DNA from: Paenibacillus timonensis
Lineage (GTDB): Bacteria; Bacillota; Bacilli; Paenibacillales; Paenibacillaceae
Direction of reading: 5' to 3'
DNA: 64,000 bases
NCBI RefSeq assembly: GCF_022427145.1
Contig: NZ_JAKSXN010000005.1
Location: 1-64,000 of the forward strand
Of the stretch, positions 50,803-59,847 are shown one piece after another; position 1 is the stretch's first letter; each line of letters starts with the position of its first letter. The notes under the pieces are model-generated. The model worked only from the letters and a program-made list of their open reading frames with translations, searched no databases and was not told the origin of the DNA. A program made the position numbers and the translations under genes.

Positions 50803-52326
50803 ATGGCGAGGTTCGTTCCCAAGCTTGCGCCGGGAGACTTGTTAGCCGGACGTTATCGGATCGAACGAATCATCGGGGAAGGCGGCATGAGCCGGGTCCA
50901 TTTGGCCGAAGATCTCAAGCTGCCGGGGAAGGCTTGGGCCGTAAAGGAATGCCTGACCGTACCCGGAGAACCGGTATCCGTTGCCAAGGAGGTCAAGCTG
51001 CTGATTACGCTGAATCATTACCGGCTGCCGCGGATCGTCGACTTCATTGATCCCGACCGGGACGGTTATTCCTATATCGTTATGGACTACATCCAGGGCG
51101 TGCCTTTGGACCAATTCATTCGTGCAAGGGAGGGGCGGCTGCCGCTGGATCTGCTGGTCCGCTATGGCCTCCAAATCGCCGAAGGTTTGCGGTATCTGCA
51201 TCGGCATGAGCCGCCGGTTATTCATCGGGACGTTAAGCCGGCCAATCTGCTGGTCGACGACAAAGGCGAGCTTCGATTCGTGGATTTCGGCATTGCGCGC
51301 ACGTTTTCAGCCGGCAAAGCGGAAGATACGGTGCAGCTGGGGACGGTCGGCTTTGCTGCGCCGGAACAATATGGCGAGCGCCAAAGCGACGCGCGGACCG
51401 ATCTCTATTCCTTGGGCGCGGTTCTTCTCTATATGGGCACGGGAGGCCGGTTTTCGGTCTGGACCTCCGAGGCGGCGGCGGCATTGCGGGAACGCGGATG
51501 CGAACGGCTACAGCCCATCGCGACCCGACTATTGAAGATCCGGCCCGAAGACCGATACGCATCGGCCGAGGAGGTGAGCGAAGCATTAGCTGCGCTGCTG
51601 CGGCCGCCCAGCGCGACTAGGTTAGCGAATCCAGGGTCCAATGACCGGATGCCGGACGGAATCGAGTACAACGGCCGCCCGGTTTTGGTCGGCGTCGTTG
51701 GTGCCTCCACCGGGGCAGGGGCGACCCACACGGCCATCGCCCTCGCTCATACGCTGGCCCGCAGTATCAAGAAGGTCGCGATTGTGGAGATGAATCCCAA
51801 GTCTGCGGATTTTTCCCGTTTGGCACGGCTCCTGGAAGAGGAAGTTTCCACAGCCTACGGGAGCCATCGGGGCCGCTTTCGCATCGGACAAGTGGTTTAC
51901 GCCAAACCGGCGTCCCGTTCGGATTTTATCGCCTTGCTGTCGGAAGGGTTCGGATGCATCGTTTGCGACTTGGGGACCGGCCAAAGCAAAGAGCTGATGG
52001 AGGAGTTTCGCCGCGCGGACCTTTCCGTCATCGTAGGTTCCGGGGCGGCGTGGAAGGGCGAAGAATTGGAGCGATTCATATTTGCCTTGAGCGGCGGGGA
52101 GCAGATCCCACCCTCATGGAGGCTCTGCGTGCCGTTCGCTTCGAACGACGGCTTGCGGCGGATCCGCAAAACGCTACGCACCAAATGCGTGTACGGCCTT
52201 CCCGCTGATCCGAACCCGTTTGATCCTGCAGCCCCGATGTCTACCCTACTGCAGGAGGTTTGCGGGAACTTGCTGGCCAAGCCCAAACGACCGGGCCTCA
52301 GGTTCCTGGTCAACCCCAAATCATAG
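50803..52326 (+). CDS. Ser/Thr protein kinase fused to a MinD-like domain lacking the Walker lysine
   Basis: 507 residues, first gene of the operon. Residues 12 to about 270 are a Hanks-type kinase: IIGEGGMSRVHLAED, Lys in WAVKECL, catalytic VIHRDVKPANLL (about 142), VDFGIAR (about 160) and AAPEQYG, all intact. The C-terminal 210 residues look like a ParA/MinD fold, but the P-loop is GASTGAGATHTA (about 296), with no Lys, and IVEMNPKSADF replaces the deviant Walker B neighbourhood. No membrane helix. Start ATG 50803 follows AAAGGAGGAG. It may sense and phosphorylate partners in the machine encoded downstream. Confidence 0.85.
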   Translation: MARFVPKLAPGDLLAGRYRIERIIGEGGMSRVHLAEDLKLPGKAWAVKECLTVPGEPVSVAKEVKLLITLNHYRLPRIVDFIDPDRDGYSYIVMDYIQGVPLDQFIRAREGRLPLDLLVRYGLQIAEGLRYLHRHEPPVIHRDVKPANLLVDDKGELRFVDFGIARTFSAGKAEDTVQLGTVGFAAPEQYGERQSDARTDLYSLGAVLLYMGTGGRFSVWTSEAAAALRERGCERLQPIATRLLKIRPEDRYASAEEVSEALAALLRPPSATRLANPGSNDRMPDGIEYNGRPVLVGVVGASTGAGATHTAIALAHTLARSIKKVAIVEMNPKSADFSRLARLLEEEVSTAYGSHRGRFRIGQVVYAKPASRSDFIALLSEGFGCIVCDLGTGQSKELMEEFRRADLSVIVGSGAAWKGEELERFIFALSGGEQIPPSWRLCVPFASNDGLRRIRKTLRTKCVYGLPADPNPFDPAAPMSTLLQEVCGNLLAKPKRPGLRFLVNPKS

Positions 52327-52345
52327 AAAGGAAGTGGATAGTCCA

Positions 52346-53302
52346 ATGCCGAGATTTAGGCAGAAAACCAAACAACTGCTGTTATCCGGGCTCATCGGAG
52401 CGATGGCGTCGGGTGCGGCGTTAACGGGGGTTGTTATTGTACGGGAAAAACAATTCCTTGCCGCAAGGAGCGTTATGGTTCAGGAGTATGAAGAACAACT
52501 CGCCGGCTTTCGCCATCAGGCTCAGCAGCAGACGATTCAAGGATGGGTACTTACGCGGGATATTCCCGCCGGAAACCGGATCGGGGCAGGCGACCTGAAG
52601 CGGTTGAAGCTGCCTGCCGACAGCGTGCCTGCGGATCTCTTGAAATCTCAGGAAGACATCGCGGGGAAATACGCGAAAATCTCCCTAAGCTCGCGGACAC
52701 CGTTGACGAAAACACTGCTTTATGAAGAGGAGCCGATCCCCGATGATTTGCGCTGGCGGGACATGGCTTTCGTCCAGCTTCCGCAGACGCTGAAAGAGCA
52801 GGACGTCATCGACATCCGCATCCAATTTCCGACCGGACAGGATTATATTTTGCTATCGAAAAAGAAGGTGGAAACCTTGAACTCCGGAACGTTGACGGTG
52901 ACGCTCGGCGAAGCGGAAATTCTCTCGCTGTCGAGCGCGATCGTGGACGCATATTTACATAAAGCCTCGATTTATGCGCTCGCTTATGTCGAGCCGAATC
53001 TGCAAGGCAAGCCGTTTCCGACTTACCCGGTCAATGAAGGCGTCATGGAGCTGATTCGAGAAGACCCGAATATCGTACAGAAAGCGGAGCAATCCCTTCG
53101 TCTCAGCAACGCCGCACGGAACGGCCTGGAAAGTGACTTATTATCGATGTCGCCGCAGAGGGCTTCCGAATTCGCCAGCAGCCAGGCGCAGGCCCAGCGT
53201 TCGCTATCGGGCGCCCAGGACGGAAATATCCCGCCCGGAAGCCTCGTCTCGGACGGTATGCCGGCGGAATCCGACCGGTTTGTGCTCGATCCGGCGAAAT
53301 GA
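52346..53302 (+). CDS. SAF-domain CpaB/RcpC-like protein
   Basis: 318 residues. One N-terminal membrane helix (about 10-32), a coiled segment, then a SAF domain (TRDIPAGNRIGAGDLKRLKLP, about 67-130) as in CpaB/RcpC, the periplasmic or outer-face component of Tad pilus systems. The last 60 residues are Ser/Ala/Gln-rich and probably disordered. AAAGGAAGTGG lies upstream of ATG 52346. Earlier in-frame codons overlap the kinase gene and lack a ribosome site. Confidence 0.78.
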   Translation: MPRFRQKTKQLLLSGLIGAMASGAALTGVVIVREKQFLAARSVMVQEYEEQLAGFRHQAQQQTIQGWVLTRDIPAGNRIGAGDLKRLKLPADSVPADLLKSQEDIAGKYAKISLSSRTPLTKTLLYEEEPIPDDLRWRDMAFVQLPQTLKEQDVIDIRIQFPTGQDYILLSKKKVETLNSGTLTVTLGEAEILSLSSAIVDAYLHKASIYALAYVEPNLQGKPFPTYPVNEGVMELIREDPNIVQKAEQSLRLSNAARNGLESDLLSMSPQRASEFASSQAQAQRSLSGAQDGNIPPGSLVSDGMPAESDRFVLDPAK

Positions 53303-53316
53303 GAGGAGAGAATGGC

Positions 53317-54018
53317 GTGAAGCGATGGTTGTTTGTAGGGAAAAGCGATAAACGTGACCTTGTACTGTATCTATCCAGTATCTTGGCTGCAGCCGGCTCC
53401 AGGGTGTTGCTAACGGACGGTACGGAGGGCGGCAAATACCGATATTCGATTAGCGGAGGTGATTCGCACCTTCCGTTAACGGAATTTTACGGCTTTGATG
53501 TTGCGACGAGCTTCGTACCCACAAAGCAGAGCAACGAAGGCACGTTCATTGCGAATGAATACGATTATGAATTGCAGGATGTAGACCTACTTCACGGTCT
53601 GACTCCAGAGCTGTTCGCCTCTTCGGATGAAATCGTCTGGGTCACGTCGTTCGACCGATACGAGGTGGAGGCTAGCGCGCAGTGGTTCCGCAGCCTGTTT
53701 CACCTCTGGCCCCAGCTGCGCGGGATGGCCGTTCGACCGGTCTTTATCCGAACCGTCGACAGCGGCGTGAATAGCCAATTCATCTTGGGATTGATAGACG
53801 ATCTCCCCCTGAAGTGGCGCTCCCCAGAGCTGTGCATCCCCTGGAACGAGTCCAATCTGGCAGCCCAACTGGAGAACGAACATACCCAACGGCTGCGTCT
53901 CGGAAGCTTCTCTCGTTCCTATAAAAGAGCCCTGCGCCAACTGCTGCGCGAGCTGGCGGGCTGGGACCCAGCCAGCGCCAAGCGGGCCGTGCGCCAGACA
54001 GTTAGGAGACAGGCATGA
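53317..54018 (+). CDS. MinD-like protein without P-loop, operon component
   Basis: 233 residues. KRWLFVGKSDKRDLVLYLSSILAAAGSRVLLTDG has the position and strand pattern of a ParA/MinD first strand, loop and helix, but the nucleotide-binding GKGGxGKT motif is absent (GKSDKRD instead). IVWVTSFDRYEVEASAQWF resembles the later switch region. Probably a pseudo-ATPase like TadZ. GTG 53317 has GGAGAG upstream; ATG 53299 would overlap the previous stop. Ends in ATGA overlap with the next gene. Sequence-family assignment is by pattern only. Confidence 0.62.
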   Translation: MKRWLFVGKSDKRDLVLYLSSILAAAGSRVLLTDGTEGGKYRYSISGGDSHLPLTEFYGFDVATSFVPTKQSNEGTFIANEYDYELQDVDLLHGLTPELFASSDEIVWVTSFDRYEVEASAQWFRSLFHLWPQLRGMAVRPVFIRTVDSGVNSQFILGLIDDLPLKWRSPELCIPWNESNLAAQLENEHTQRLRLGSFSRSYKRALRQLLRELAGWDPASAKRAVRQTVRRQA

Positions 54019-54857
54019 GCCGCCTTGTATTCTGGGACGGCGGTCTTGGCGGAGCCGCGGAAGCTGCCGTGGCTACAGCGGTAATGTTAGGTTTGCGGTT
54101 TCCGCAGCGCCTGCTCCTGGTTAATGAAGGTCCTGCCGGCTTCGGCTTGGAGGAAGGGATACGACAAACCGTACGTCTGCACGGCGAAACCTACGGGGAA
54201 GAAGCGATCCCGGAGCATGGCCTTGACGCGCTGCTCCGTCTGCAGGCGAGCGGGCGCCTTGCGCGAAACAATTTTGCCGATTATACCGTCCCGTTGCTGC
54301 GCGGCCGGCTTGATCTTGTGTGCGGGACGCGGCTAGGCGATTCGGCTTGGAGTGCAGCCGAGAGGAGGGACGTCGCCGAGGTGCTGGCCATGGCGGATCA
54401 ATCGTACGATGGGTTAGTTTTACTGGCCCATGGTCAGCGATTAAGCGAGGTGCTAAGGAATCAAAGGGAAGGCGACGTGCTCGTCGCGGTGCTGCCGCAC
54501 CGGCTTAGAATCTTGGACGACCGATATGCGGAAATAGCCCCCTTTCTTAACGGTTCCAAAACCAAACTGATTATGGTCTTATCGCCCTTTGACCCCCGGT
54601 CCCGGTGGGGAATTAACAATGTGAAGCGTCGTTATCCCGTTTCCCTGCCGATGATCGGCATCCCGCATCATACCGGGTTCTCCGATGCCTGGAACGATCG
54701 GAACATCCTGGCCTATTTTCGTCAATCTTCGCTGTGGCCGAAGCGGGGCGGGGATCGGGAGCTTCTACTCAAAGGGTATCGAGCTTTAGGGGACAAGCTG
54801 ATGGAATCTGCGGTGGACCATGGCGCATCCTCTACTCTGAAGGAGAAAGGGGCGTAA
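54015..54857 (+). CDS. TadZ/CpaE-like MinD-family protein with degenerate P-loop
   Basis: 280 residues. The opening LVFWDGGLGGAAEAAVATAVMLGL is aligned with a MinD-type P-loop but reads DGGLGGAAE, so it cannot bind ATP in the usual way. The middle YDGLVLLAHGQRLSEVLRN and the end KTKLIMVLSPFDPRSR resemble the MinD core strands. CpaE/TadZ proteins localise the secretion ATPase to the membrane; this one would be the third MinD-like module in the operon. Starts within the preceding stop (ATGA). Confidence 0.6.
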   Translation: MSRLVFWDGGLGGAAEAAVATAVMLGLRFPQRLLLVNEGPAGFGLEEGIRQTVRLHGETYGEEAIPEHGLDALLRLQASGRLARNNFADYTVPLLRGRLDLVCGTRLGDSAWSAAERRDVAEVLAMADQSYDGLVLLAHGQRLSEVLRNQREGDVLVAVLPHRLRILDDRYAEIAPFLNGSKTKLIMVLSPFDPRSRWGINNVKRRYPVSLPMIGIPHHTGFSDAWNDRNILAYFRQSSLWPKRGGDRELLLKGYRALGDKLMESAVDHGASSTLKEKGA

Positions 54858-54860
54858 GGT

Positions 54861-56750
54861 GTGAACGGTTGGATGAACGGTTTGTTGATGATGCTCCTGG
54901 TCCTGGTGGCGCTGTTTTGGATATGGCGGAAAGCCCGAACGACAGGGGCGGCGGGGAAGGATTCTCTTACTGGTCCGAATCGGTACGAGCTTTCGGCGAT
55001 CGTGTCCTACGTCAAGGAAAGGTTGCATGAACTTAGCCGCTCGAACGGACAGGAGTGGGGGATGAGCGAGGAGGCTTGGAATCGCAAGGCTAAAGCGCGT
55101 ACAGAGCTTCGTCAGGCACTTCGAGGCTGCTCGTACGGGGATATTCAGGATAAGCAGTATATTAAGGCGTTTATCCGCGACATGTTGGCGGGGGATTACG
55201 GAATCGCCGAGCAGAATATCGACCGGATCTTGCCGTTTCAACAACGGGAATTGTTAACCGTTCAAGACCGCTTCGACATCGTGCTATACCTATATAAACA
55301 GCGGCATGGTGCCGACGCGTTAACGCAAATGGTGGAAGACTATTCGCTCGACGAACCGAAACCGCCGAAAAAGTCCGATGGCTCCCCGGTCTATGAAGTG
55401 ACCGGCGATGACATTGACCGCGTATTTTTCTTGGAGTATCGCGCCCTTACATTCCAAGAGAAGTTGGACCTCGTGGTTCAGCGCGTCTATCAAATGTACA
55501 AAGGGTTTTCGGTTGTGGATGAGCTGCGGGAAATGCGGATCGACGGACTGAGTGGGGGAGTCAGCGGGATTCCGGGCAGTTATGCGGAGATCGTGGCCCT
55601 CGATAACACCGATTCGGGTAGCGGATGGAGCTACAGGGCCGCGCTTGGCGTTGACGAGGATGGTGAACCCATAACTCGCGCTTGGGACAGCGTCTGGATG
55701 TTCTACAAAGGAAAGAGCATTCGCCTTGCATTTCTATCGTTCGGGAGCGAAGCGGAGTTGAAGCGCGTTTGCCAAAACATTTACAAGTTTAACCTGCCCG
55801 GTCAATTGTCGGAGGTGAACGGGTATAAGGTAAACGAAATGAAGGACGGTTCGCGGATCGTGGTCGTTCGGCCGCCGTTTGCCGAGACGTGGGCATTTTT
55901 CGTGCGGAAGTTCGATCCCCTCGGCGCATCGCTGGAACAATTGATCCAAGGCGAACAGGCCGAACTTCCCTTGGGGTTGTTGAAATATTTCATGAAGGGC
56001 AGCCGGATCACCTCGATCACCGGATCGCAAGGTTCGGGCAAAACGACGCTGCTGATGGCGATGGTCAAGCATATTTACGCCTCTTATACGTTGCGGGTAC
56101 AGGAAATGTCTTTCGAGCTTCATTTGCGGCGCTTATACAGCGGACGCAACATTCTAAGCTTCCGGGAGACCGATTACGTGAGCGGACAGGCGGCACTGGA
56201 CTTGCAGAAAAAGACGGATGGCACCGTCCATATTCTTGGCGAAGTGGCGACGGATGAGGTGGCCTCCTGGATGGTGCAAATGGCGCAGGTTGCCAGCCTT
56301 TTCACTTTGTTTACGCATCACGCCAAAACGTTCCGCGACTTGATCGAGTCGCTGCGCAATTCGCTGCTAAAAACCGGCGTGTTTCGCGACGAACGAATCG
56401 CCGAGCAGCAGGTGGCATCGGTCATCGACTTTGATATCCACCTGCGGCGTGACATAACGGGCCGACGTTATATCGAACGGATAACGGAATGCTGCCGACG
56501 GGGATCGGAAGATGAACCGAGCGCGGCGTTTCACGATCTGGCGTCCGCTGCGATACGCAAGTCGAATCCGGTTCATCCGAGGGGGTATGAAGAGCGGGTG
56601 ATCATGGAATATCGGAACGGGCGTTATGTTGCCGTTCAGCCGATGACGCTCGAATCCCGTGAGGCCATGGCCCGGGAGATGCTGCCGGAAGACGCCGCGG
56701 AATTCGAGCGTTTTGTCGGCTCGTATTGGGGGGAGACGGTTGGAGCTTAG
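54861..56750 (+). CDS. CpaF/TadA-like secretion ATPase with N-terminal membrane anchor
   Basis: 629 residues. The second half is a type II/IV secretion ATPase: Walker A GSQGSGKTTLL at about 389, Asp box FELHLRRLYSG, Walker B region HILGEVATDEVASWMVQMAQ, and FTHHAKTFRDLIESLRN in place of the usual GSLSTVHA-type His box. The start MNGWMNGLLMMLLVLVALFWIW is a membrane helix, which CpaF proteins normally lack, and a long region of about 300 residues precedes the ATPase. It should power pilus assembly or secretion together with the next membrane protein. GTG 54861 follows GGGGCGTAAGGTG. Confidence 0.85.
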   Translation: MNGWMNGLLMMLLVLVALFWIWRKARTTGAAGKDSLTGPNRYELSAIVSYVKERLHELSRSNGQEWGMSEEAWNRKAKARTELRQALRGCSYGDIQDKQYIKAFIRDMLAGDYGIAEQNIDRILPFQQRELLTVQDRFDIVLYLYKQRHGADALTQMVEDYSLDEPKPPKKSDGSPVYEVTGDDIDRVFFLEYRALTFQEKLDLVVQRVYQMYKGFSVVDELREMRIDGLSGGVSGIPGSYAEIVALDNTDSGSGWSYRAALGVDEDGEPITRAWDSVWMFYKGKSIRLAFLSFGSEAELKRVCQNIYKFNLPGQLSEVNGYKVNEMKDGSRIVVVRPPFAETWAFFVRKFDPLGASLEQLIQGEQAELPLGLLKYFMKGSRITSITGSQGSGKTTLLMAMVKHIYASYTLRVQEMSFELHLRRLYSGRNILSFRETDYVSGQAALDLQKKTDGTVHILGEVATDEVASWMVQMAQVASLFTLFTHHAKTFRDLIESLRNSLLKTGVFRDERIAEQQVASVIDFDIHLRRDITGRRYIERITECCRRGSEDEPSAAFHDLASAAIRKSNPVHPRGYEERVIMEYRNGRYVAVQPMTLESREAMAREMLPEDAAEFERFVGSYWGETVGA

Positions 56751-58830
56751 GACGATCCTGTTGCTGGTGCTAGGAATATCTCTGTGCGGCTGCGCCGGAT
56801 TATACGCTGCGGGTCAGTTGCTCGGAAAAAGGGAAAATCCGCTATGGGCGGATGCTTGGGGACCGGCCGGGACGTCTGCCCATCCTCCCCTGCGCTGGAT
56901 GAAGCTGCGGGTTTCCGCGTTCTTGCTTTCGTCGCATGCCGTGTGGATGAAGATCCCCCCGCTAAGGCATTATGCCGGAAAAATCCGGGCGCGTTTAGCC
57001 GTCATTCACCCTTATGACGAGCTGGAGCTGAGGCGCCAAACGATGAAGTTCGCCTACGGGATGACGGGGACCATCGCGGCCTTAATAGCAGCCTTAACTG
57101 TATTGAATCCCGATTTGTTGTTTTTTCTGTCGCTGCTGATTGCGGCCGCCGTCCTCCAGGGCCTGTTGCTCGACGGCTACGTGAACCGATTGGAAACGAA
57201 GCTGCTGGAACGGTTGCTCGATTTCTATGCCGCCGTCCGGCATGCTTATCAACGGCACGGCATGGTGACGGACGCGATTGAGGAAGCCGGCGAGACGATG
57301 GGCCGCGAGATCGGGGTTCATGCCCATTTGATCAGTGAAGCGTTAGGGGATGCCAATCCCAACGAAGCTCTGGAGAACTATTATGAAATCGCGCCAAGCC
57401 GCTATTTGAAGGCTTTCGCCGGCATTTCTCGGCTGGTGTCGGAATACGGCGACCGGAAACGCGCGGAAGGCTCCATGTACCTGCGCGGTATCAGCCGATT
57501 GACCGGTGAGGTCCAGCTGGAGCTGATTCGAAAGAAACGGCTGGATTATCTGTTAAAAGGGCTTCATATCATCGCTCTGTTGCCGGTCTTTTTTACGAAG
57601 CCGGTTGAGGCGTGGGCCAGAGGTCATTTCCCCCTGATGGACTCGTTTTACTTAAGCAAGGCGGGAATGTTGATCAAGGCCGGGCTTTTTCTGATCATTC
57701 TGTTCAGTTACGTGCTGCTGCAGAAGTTGAGGAGCGAAGAAGAATCGGCTTATCGGGCCAAACCGACGAAAATGCCGTGGGAGGCGAGGGTGTATGCCCA
57801 TGAAGTACTTGGCCGTTTTTGCCGCCGCTTTGTTCCGTCGGCCGATTCCCTGGTTTATCATCGATGCTCCCAACTGCTAAAGGAGACGAATTGTCGGTTG
57901 CGGGTCGAATGGTTTCAGGTCCGACGGATCAGTGCCTTTGTCCTAAGCCTAACCATTACGCTTGGTGCGTTCCTTACGCTTCACCATCTTGTGCAACAGC
58001 GCATCCTAACCGAACCTCCCGCCGCGGCCTCTTTCTTCGGCGCTTTACCCAGCGATGCAGTCGAGGCCGGGCGCTTGGATGCCGAAAAAGATGCTGCGGT
58101 GATGCGGGAGTTAAACATGTCCGCTAACGCTGACTATGACGCGATTGCACATTCGGTATCCACGTTGCAGACGAATGCCGAGGGCGGGATTACCCATGAA
58201 GAAATATCCGAGGCGGCCCGCCGGATTATGGACAAGTTGGAGCGCTGGAACCGGGAGAATCTCAAATGGTGGGAGGTTGGCTTGGCTTTTTTAGCCGGGG
58301 TGATCGGTTACCAGCTGCCGCTGTGGACGCTGCAATTCCAACGTTGGATGCGGCTGATGGACATGCGCCACGAGGTGTATCAACTCCTGACGATGATTGC
58401 CATTTTGCGGGAGTTGGAACGGATCTCCGTGGAAGAAATCCTGGATTGGTTGGCTTCTTACGCCGTGATCTTTCGGTTGCCATTGCAAAAATGCCTGCTG
58501 AACTACGCACATAGCCCTGAAGATGCGTTGCTTGAACTGAAAAGGGAGGTTGTGCTGGAGGAATTCCAGCGATTGGCGGACAAGCTGCTGTTGGCTTCGG
58601 AGAAGCTTACGGTTGCCGACGCTTTCGACGACCTCGACAGCGACATGTCCTATCAATTCGAGCGGCGGCGGTTGGAATATGAGAAATCCCTGGATGTCAA
58701 AGCCGGATGGGGCCGGATGATCGGGTTTACCCCGATGTATGCTCTGGTGTTCGCCTATTTGGTCGTTCCGCTGATCTGGATGAGCTTCGAACAAATGAGC
58801 TTGTACTTTGAACAGCTTCAAAAACTGTGA
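56740..58830 (+). CDS. TadB/TadC-like platform protein, apparently two halves in one chain
   Basis: 696 residues. A first membrane helix (about 4-22) is followed by two hydrophobic regions around 105-150, then the T2SSF-like helical domain (LLERLLDFYAAVRHAYQRHGMVTDAIEEAG) and a second hydrophobic region near 280-325. Later come helices near 405-430 and 512-535, another T2SSF-like stretch (VYQLLTMIAILRELERISVEEILDWLASYA) and a last helix (MYALVFAYLVVPLIWMSFEQM). In ordinary Tad systems the platform is two proteins, TadB and TadC; here both seem fused. TTG 56740 overlaps the cpaF-like stop and has GGGGGGAG upstream. Confidence 0.7.
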   Translation: MELRTILLLVLGISLCGCAGLYAAGQLLGKRENPLWADAWGPAGTSAHPPLRWMKLRVSAFLLSSHAVWMKIPPLRHYAGKIRARLAVIHPYDELELRRQTMKFAYGMTGTIAALIAALTVLNPDLLFFLSLLIAAAVLQGLLLDGYVNRLETKLLERLLDFYAAVRHAYQRHGMVTDAIEEAGETMGREIGVHAHLISEALGDANPNEALENYYEIAPSRYLKAFAGISRLVSEYGDRKRAEGSMYLRGISRLTGEVQLELIRKKRLDYLLKGLHIIALLPVFFTKPVEAWARGHFPLMDSFYLSKAGMLIKAGLFLIILFSYVLLQKLRSEEESAYRAKPTKMPWEARVYAHEVLGRFCRRFVPSADSLVYHRCSQLLKETNCRLRVEWFQVRRISAFVLSLTITLGAFLTLHHLVQQRILTEPPAAASFFGALPSDAVEAGRLDAEKDAAVMRELNMSANADYDAIAHSVSTLQTNAEGGITHEEISEAARRIMDKLERWNRENLKWWEVGLAFLAGVIGYQLPLWTLQFQRWMRLMDMRHEVYQLLTMIAILRELERISVEEILDWLASYAVIFRLPLQKCLLNYAHSPEDALLELKREVVLEEFQRLADKLLLASEKLTVADAFDDLDSDMSYQFERRRLEYEKSLDVKAGWGRMIGFTPMYALVFAYLVVPLIWMSFEQMSLYFEQLQKL

Positions 58831-58852
58831 AGATTAAGGGAGGTTTTTATCG

Positions 58853-59344
58853 ATGAATAACGCTTCATCCGCTTTAAAAGTCGCAGCCGGTATTTTCTTG
58901 ACGATCGCTTTGATCACGATTGTCGTCATTTTGTTCGTATCCGCGCAGGAAGCCACGAAAACGGCGCAGAACAGCTTTTCCGACATCCAGACCGAATTGT
59001 CCCAGGCTTCGTTTACCGTTTATGACGATACGACGGTCAGCGGCTCGCAGGTGACCAATGCGCTGCGAAAATTTAAGGATCGCGATCAGTTCGGGATCTT
59101 GGTGAAAACCGGGAAAAACAGCGGCGGGGAATGGTATGGGGATGTGCTCGTTATCAATGAGCCCGTATCCTCGGAACGTTACGGTTCCGTTAACGGACAA
59201 AGTTATGCCGCGATCAGCAACGCCTGGGACGAGCGGCTGAATGAATACGTCAATCCCAGCGGCAAATTTAAGGCGATGGTCGTCAAGGACAGTTCCAACG
59301 TGGTTCGAGGCTTGATCTTTACGCAAACGACGCTGATTCCTTAA
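58853..59344 (+). CDS. small single-pass protein, candidate pilin-like subunit
   Basis: 163 residues: N-terminal hydrophobic helix (VAAGIFLTIALITIVVILFVS, about 10-30) and a soluble domain. The position after the platform gene and the helix followed by a polar amphipathic run (SFSDIQTELSQASF) resemble a pilin or pseudopilin, but no prepilin cleavage motif (Gly followed by Glu at +5) is visible. AGGGAGG precedes ATG 58853. Confidence 0.6.
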   Translation: MNNASSALKVAAGIFLTIALITIVVILFVSAQEATKTAQNSFSDIQTELSQASFTVYDDTTVSGSQVTNALRKFKDRDQFGILVKTGKNSGGEWYGDVLVINEPVSSERYGSVNGQSYAAISNAWDERLNEYVNPSGKFKAMVVKDSSNVVRGLIFTQTTLIP

Positions 59345-59372
59345 GCCTTGCAGGATGGAGGCGCAGGCCAAG

Positions 59373-59837
59373 ATGTTTAATCATGTGAAAAGCTTGATAT
59401 GGCTGCTCGTTTCCGTCAGTTGTTTCCTGGCAGCCACCCTCTATACGCTTGAAATCGGGGCAGAGCAAAACGAATCCTACGATGGGGTAGCGGCACAGCT
59501 TCACGGCGTTGGGCGGAGCGTTTATGCCCGCGAGGGGATGGGGCGCTCTCCGGAAACGGCGGGAAGCCACGGCATTGACGATGTGCTGGAATTGGCGGGC
59601 GAAAGATATACGGGAAATGAAATCTTGCACCGTCTTCCGGATTGGATCGACCTCGGCGTAACTACCGAAGTGGAAGGAGAAATATTGAACGCCACCTCGA
59701 TTGGCCCGCTGGAGGACGTATTGGAGCTAAGCCGAGAACGCGCTTTGGCCGTGCTGGATTTAAGGGCTGAATATCGAACTGAACACGTTTTTGATTCAAC
59801 CGGAGAAGTGGTTCGCGTTATTTTTCGCAGAAAGTAG
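59373..59837 (+). CDS. small single-pass protein of the Tad-like operon
   Basis: 154 residues, not recognised. One N-terminal membrane helix (SLIWLLVSVSCFLAATLYTL) and an extracytoplasmic part. ATG 59373 is chosen because GGAGGC lies 10 bases upstream; ATG 59355 has no site. The next gene starts 11 bases after its stop. Confidence 0.6.
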   Translation: MFNHVKSLIWLLVSVSCFLAATLYTLEIGAEQNESYDGVAAQLHGVGRSVYAREGMGRSPETAGSHGIDDVLELAGERYTGNEILHRLPDWIDLGVTTEVEGEILNATSIGPLEDVLELSRERALAVLDLRAEYRTEHVFDSTGEVVRVIFRRK

Positions 59838-59847
59838 GTGGCAGCGG

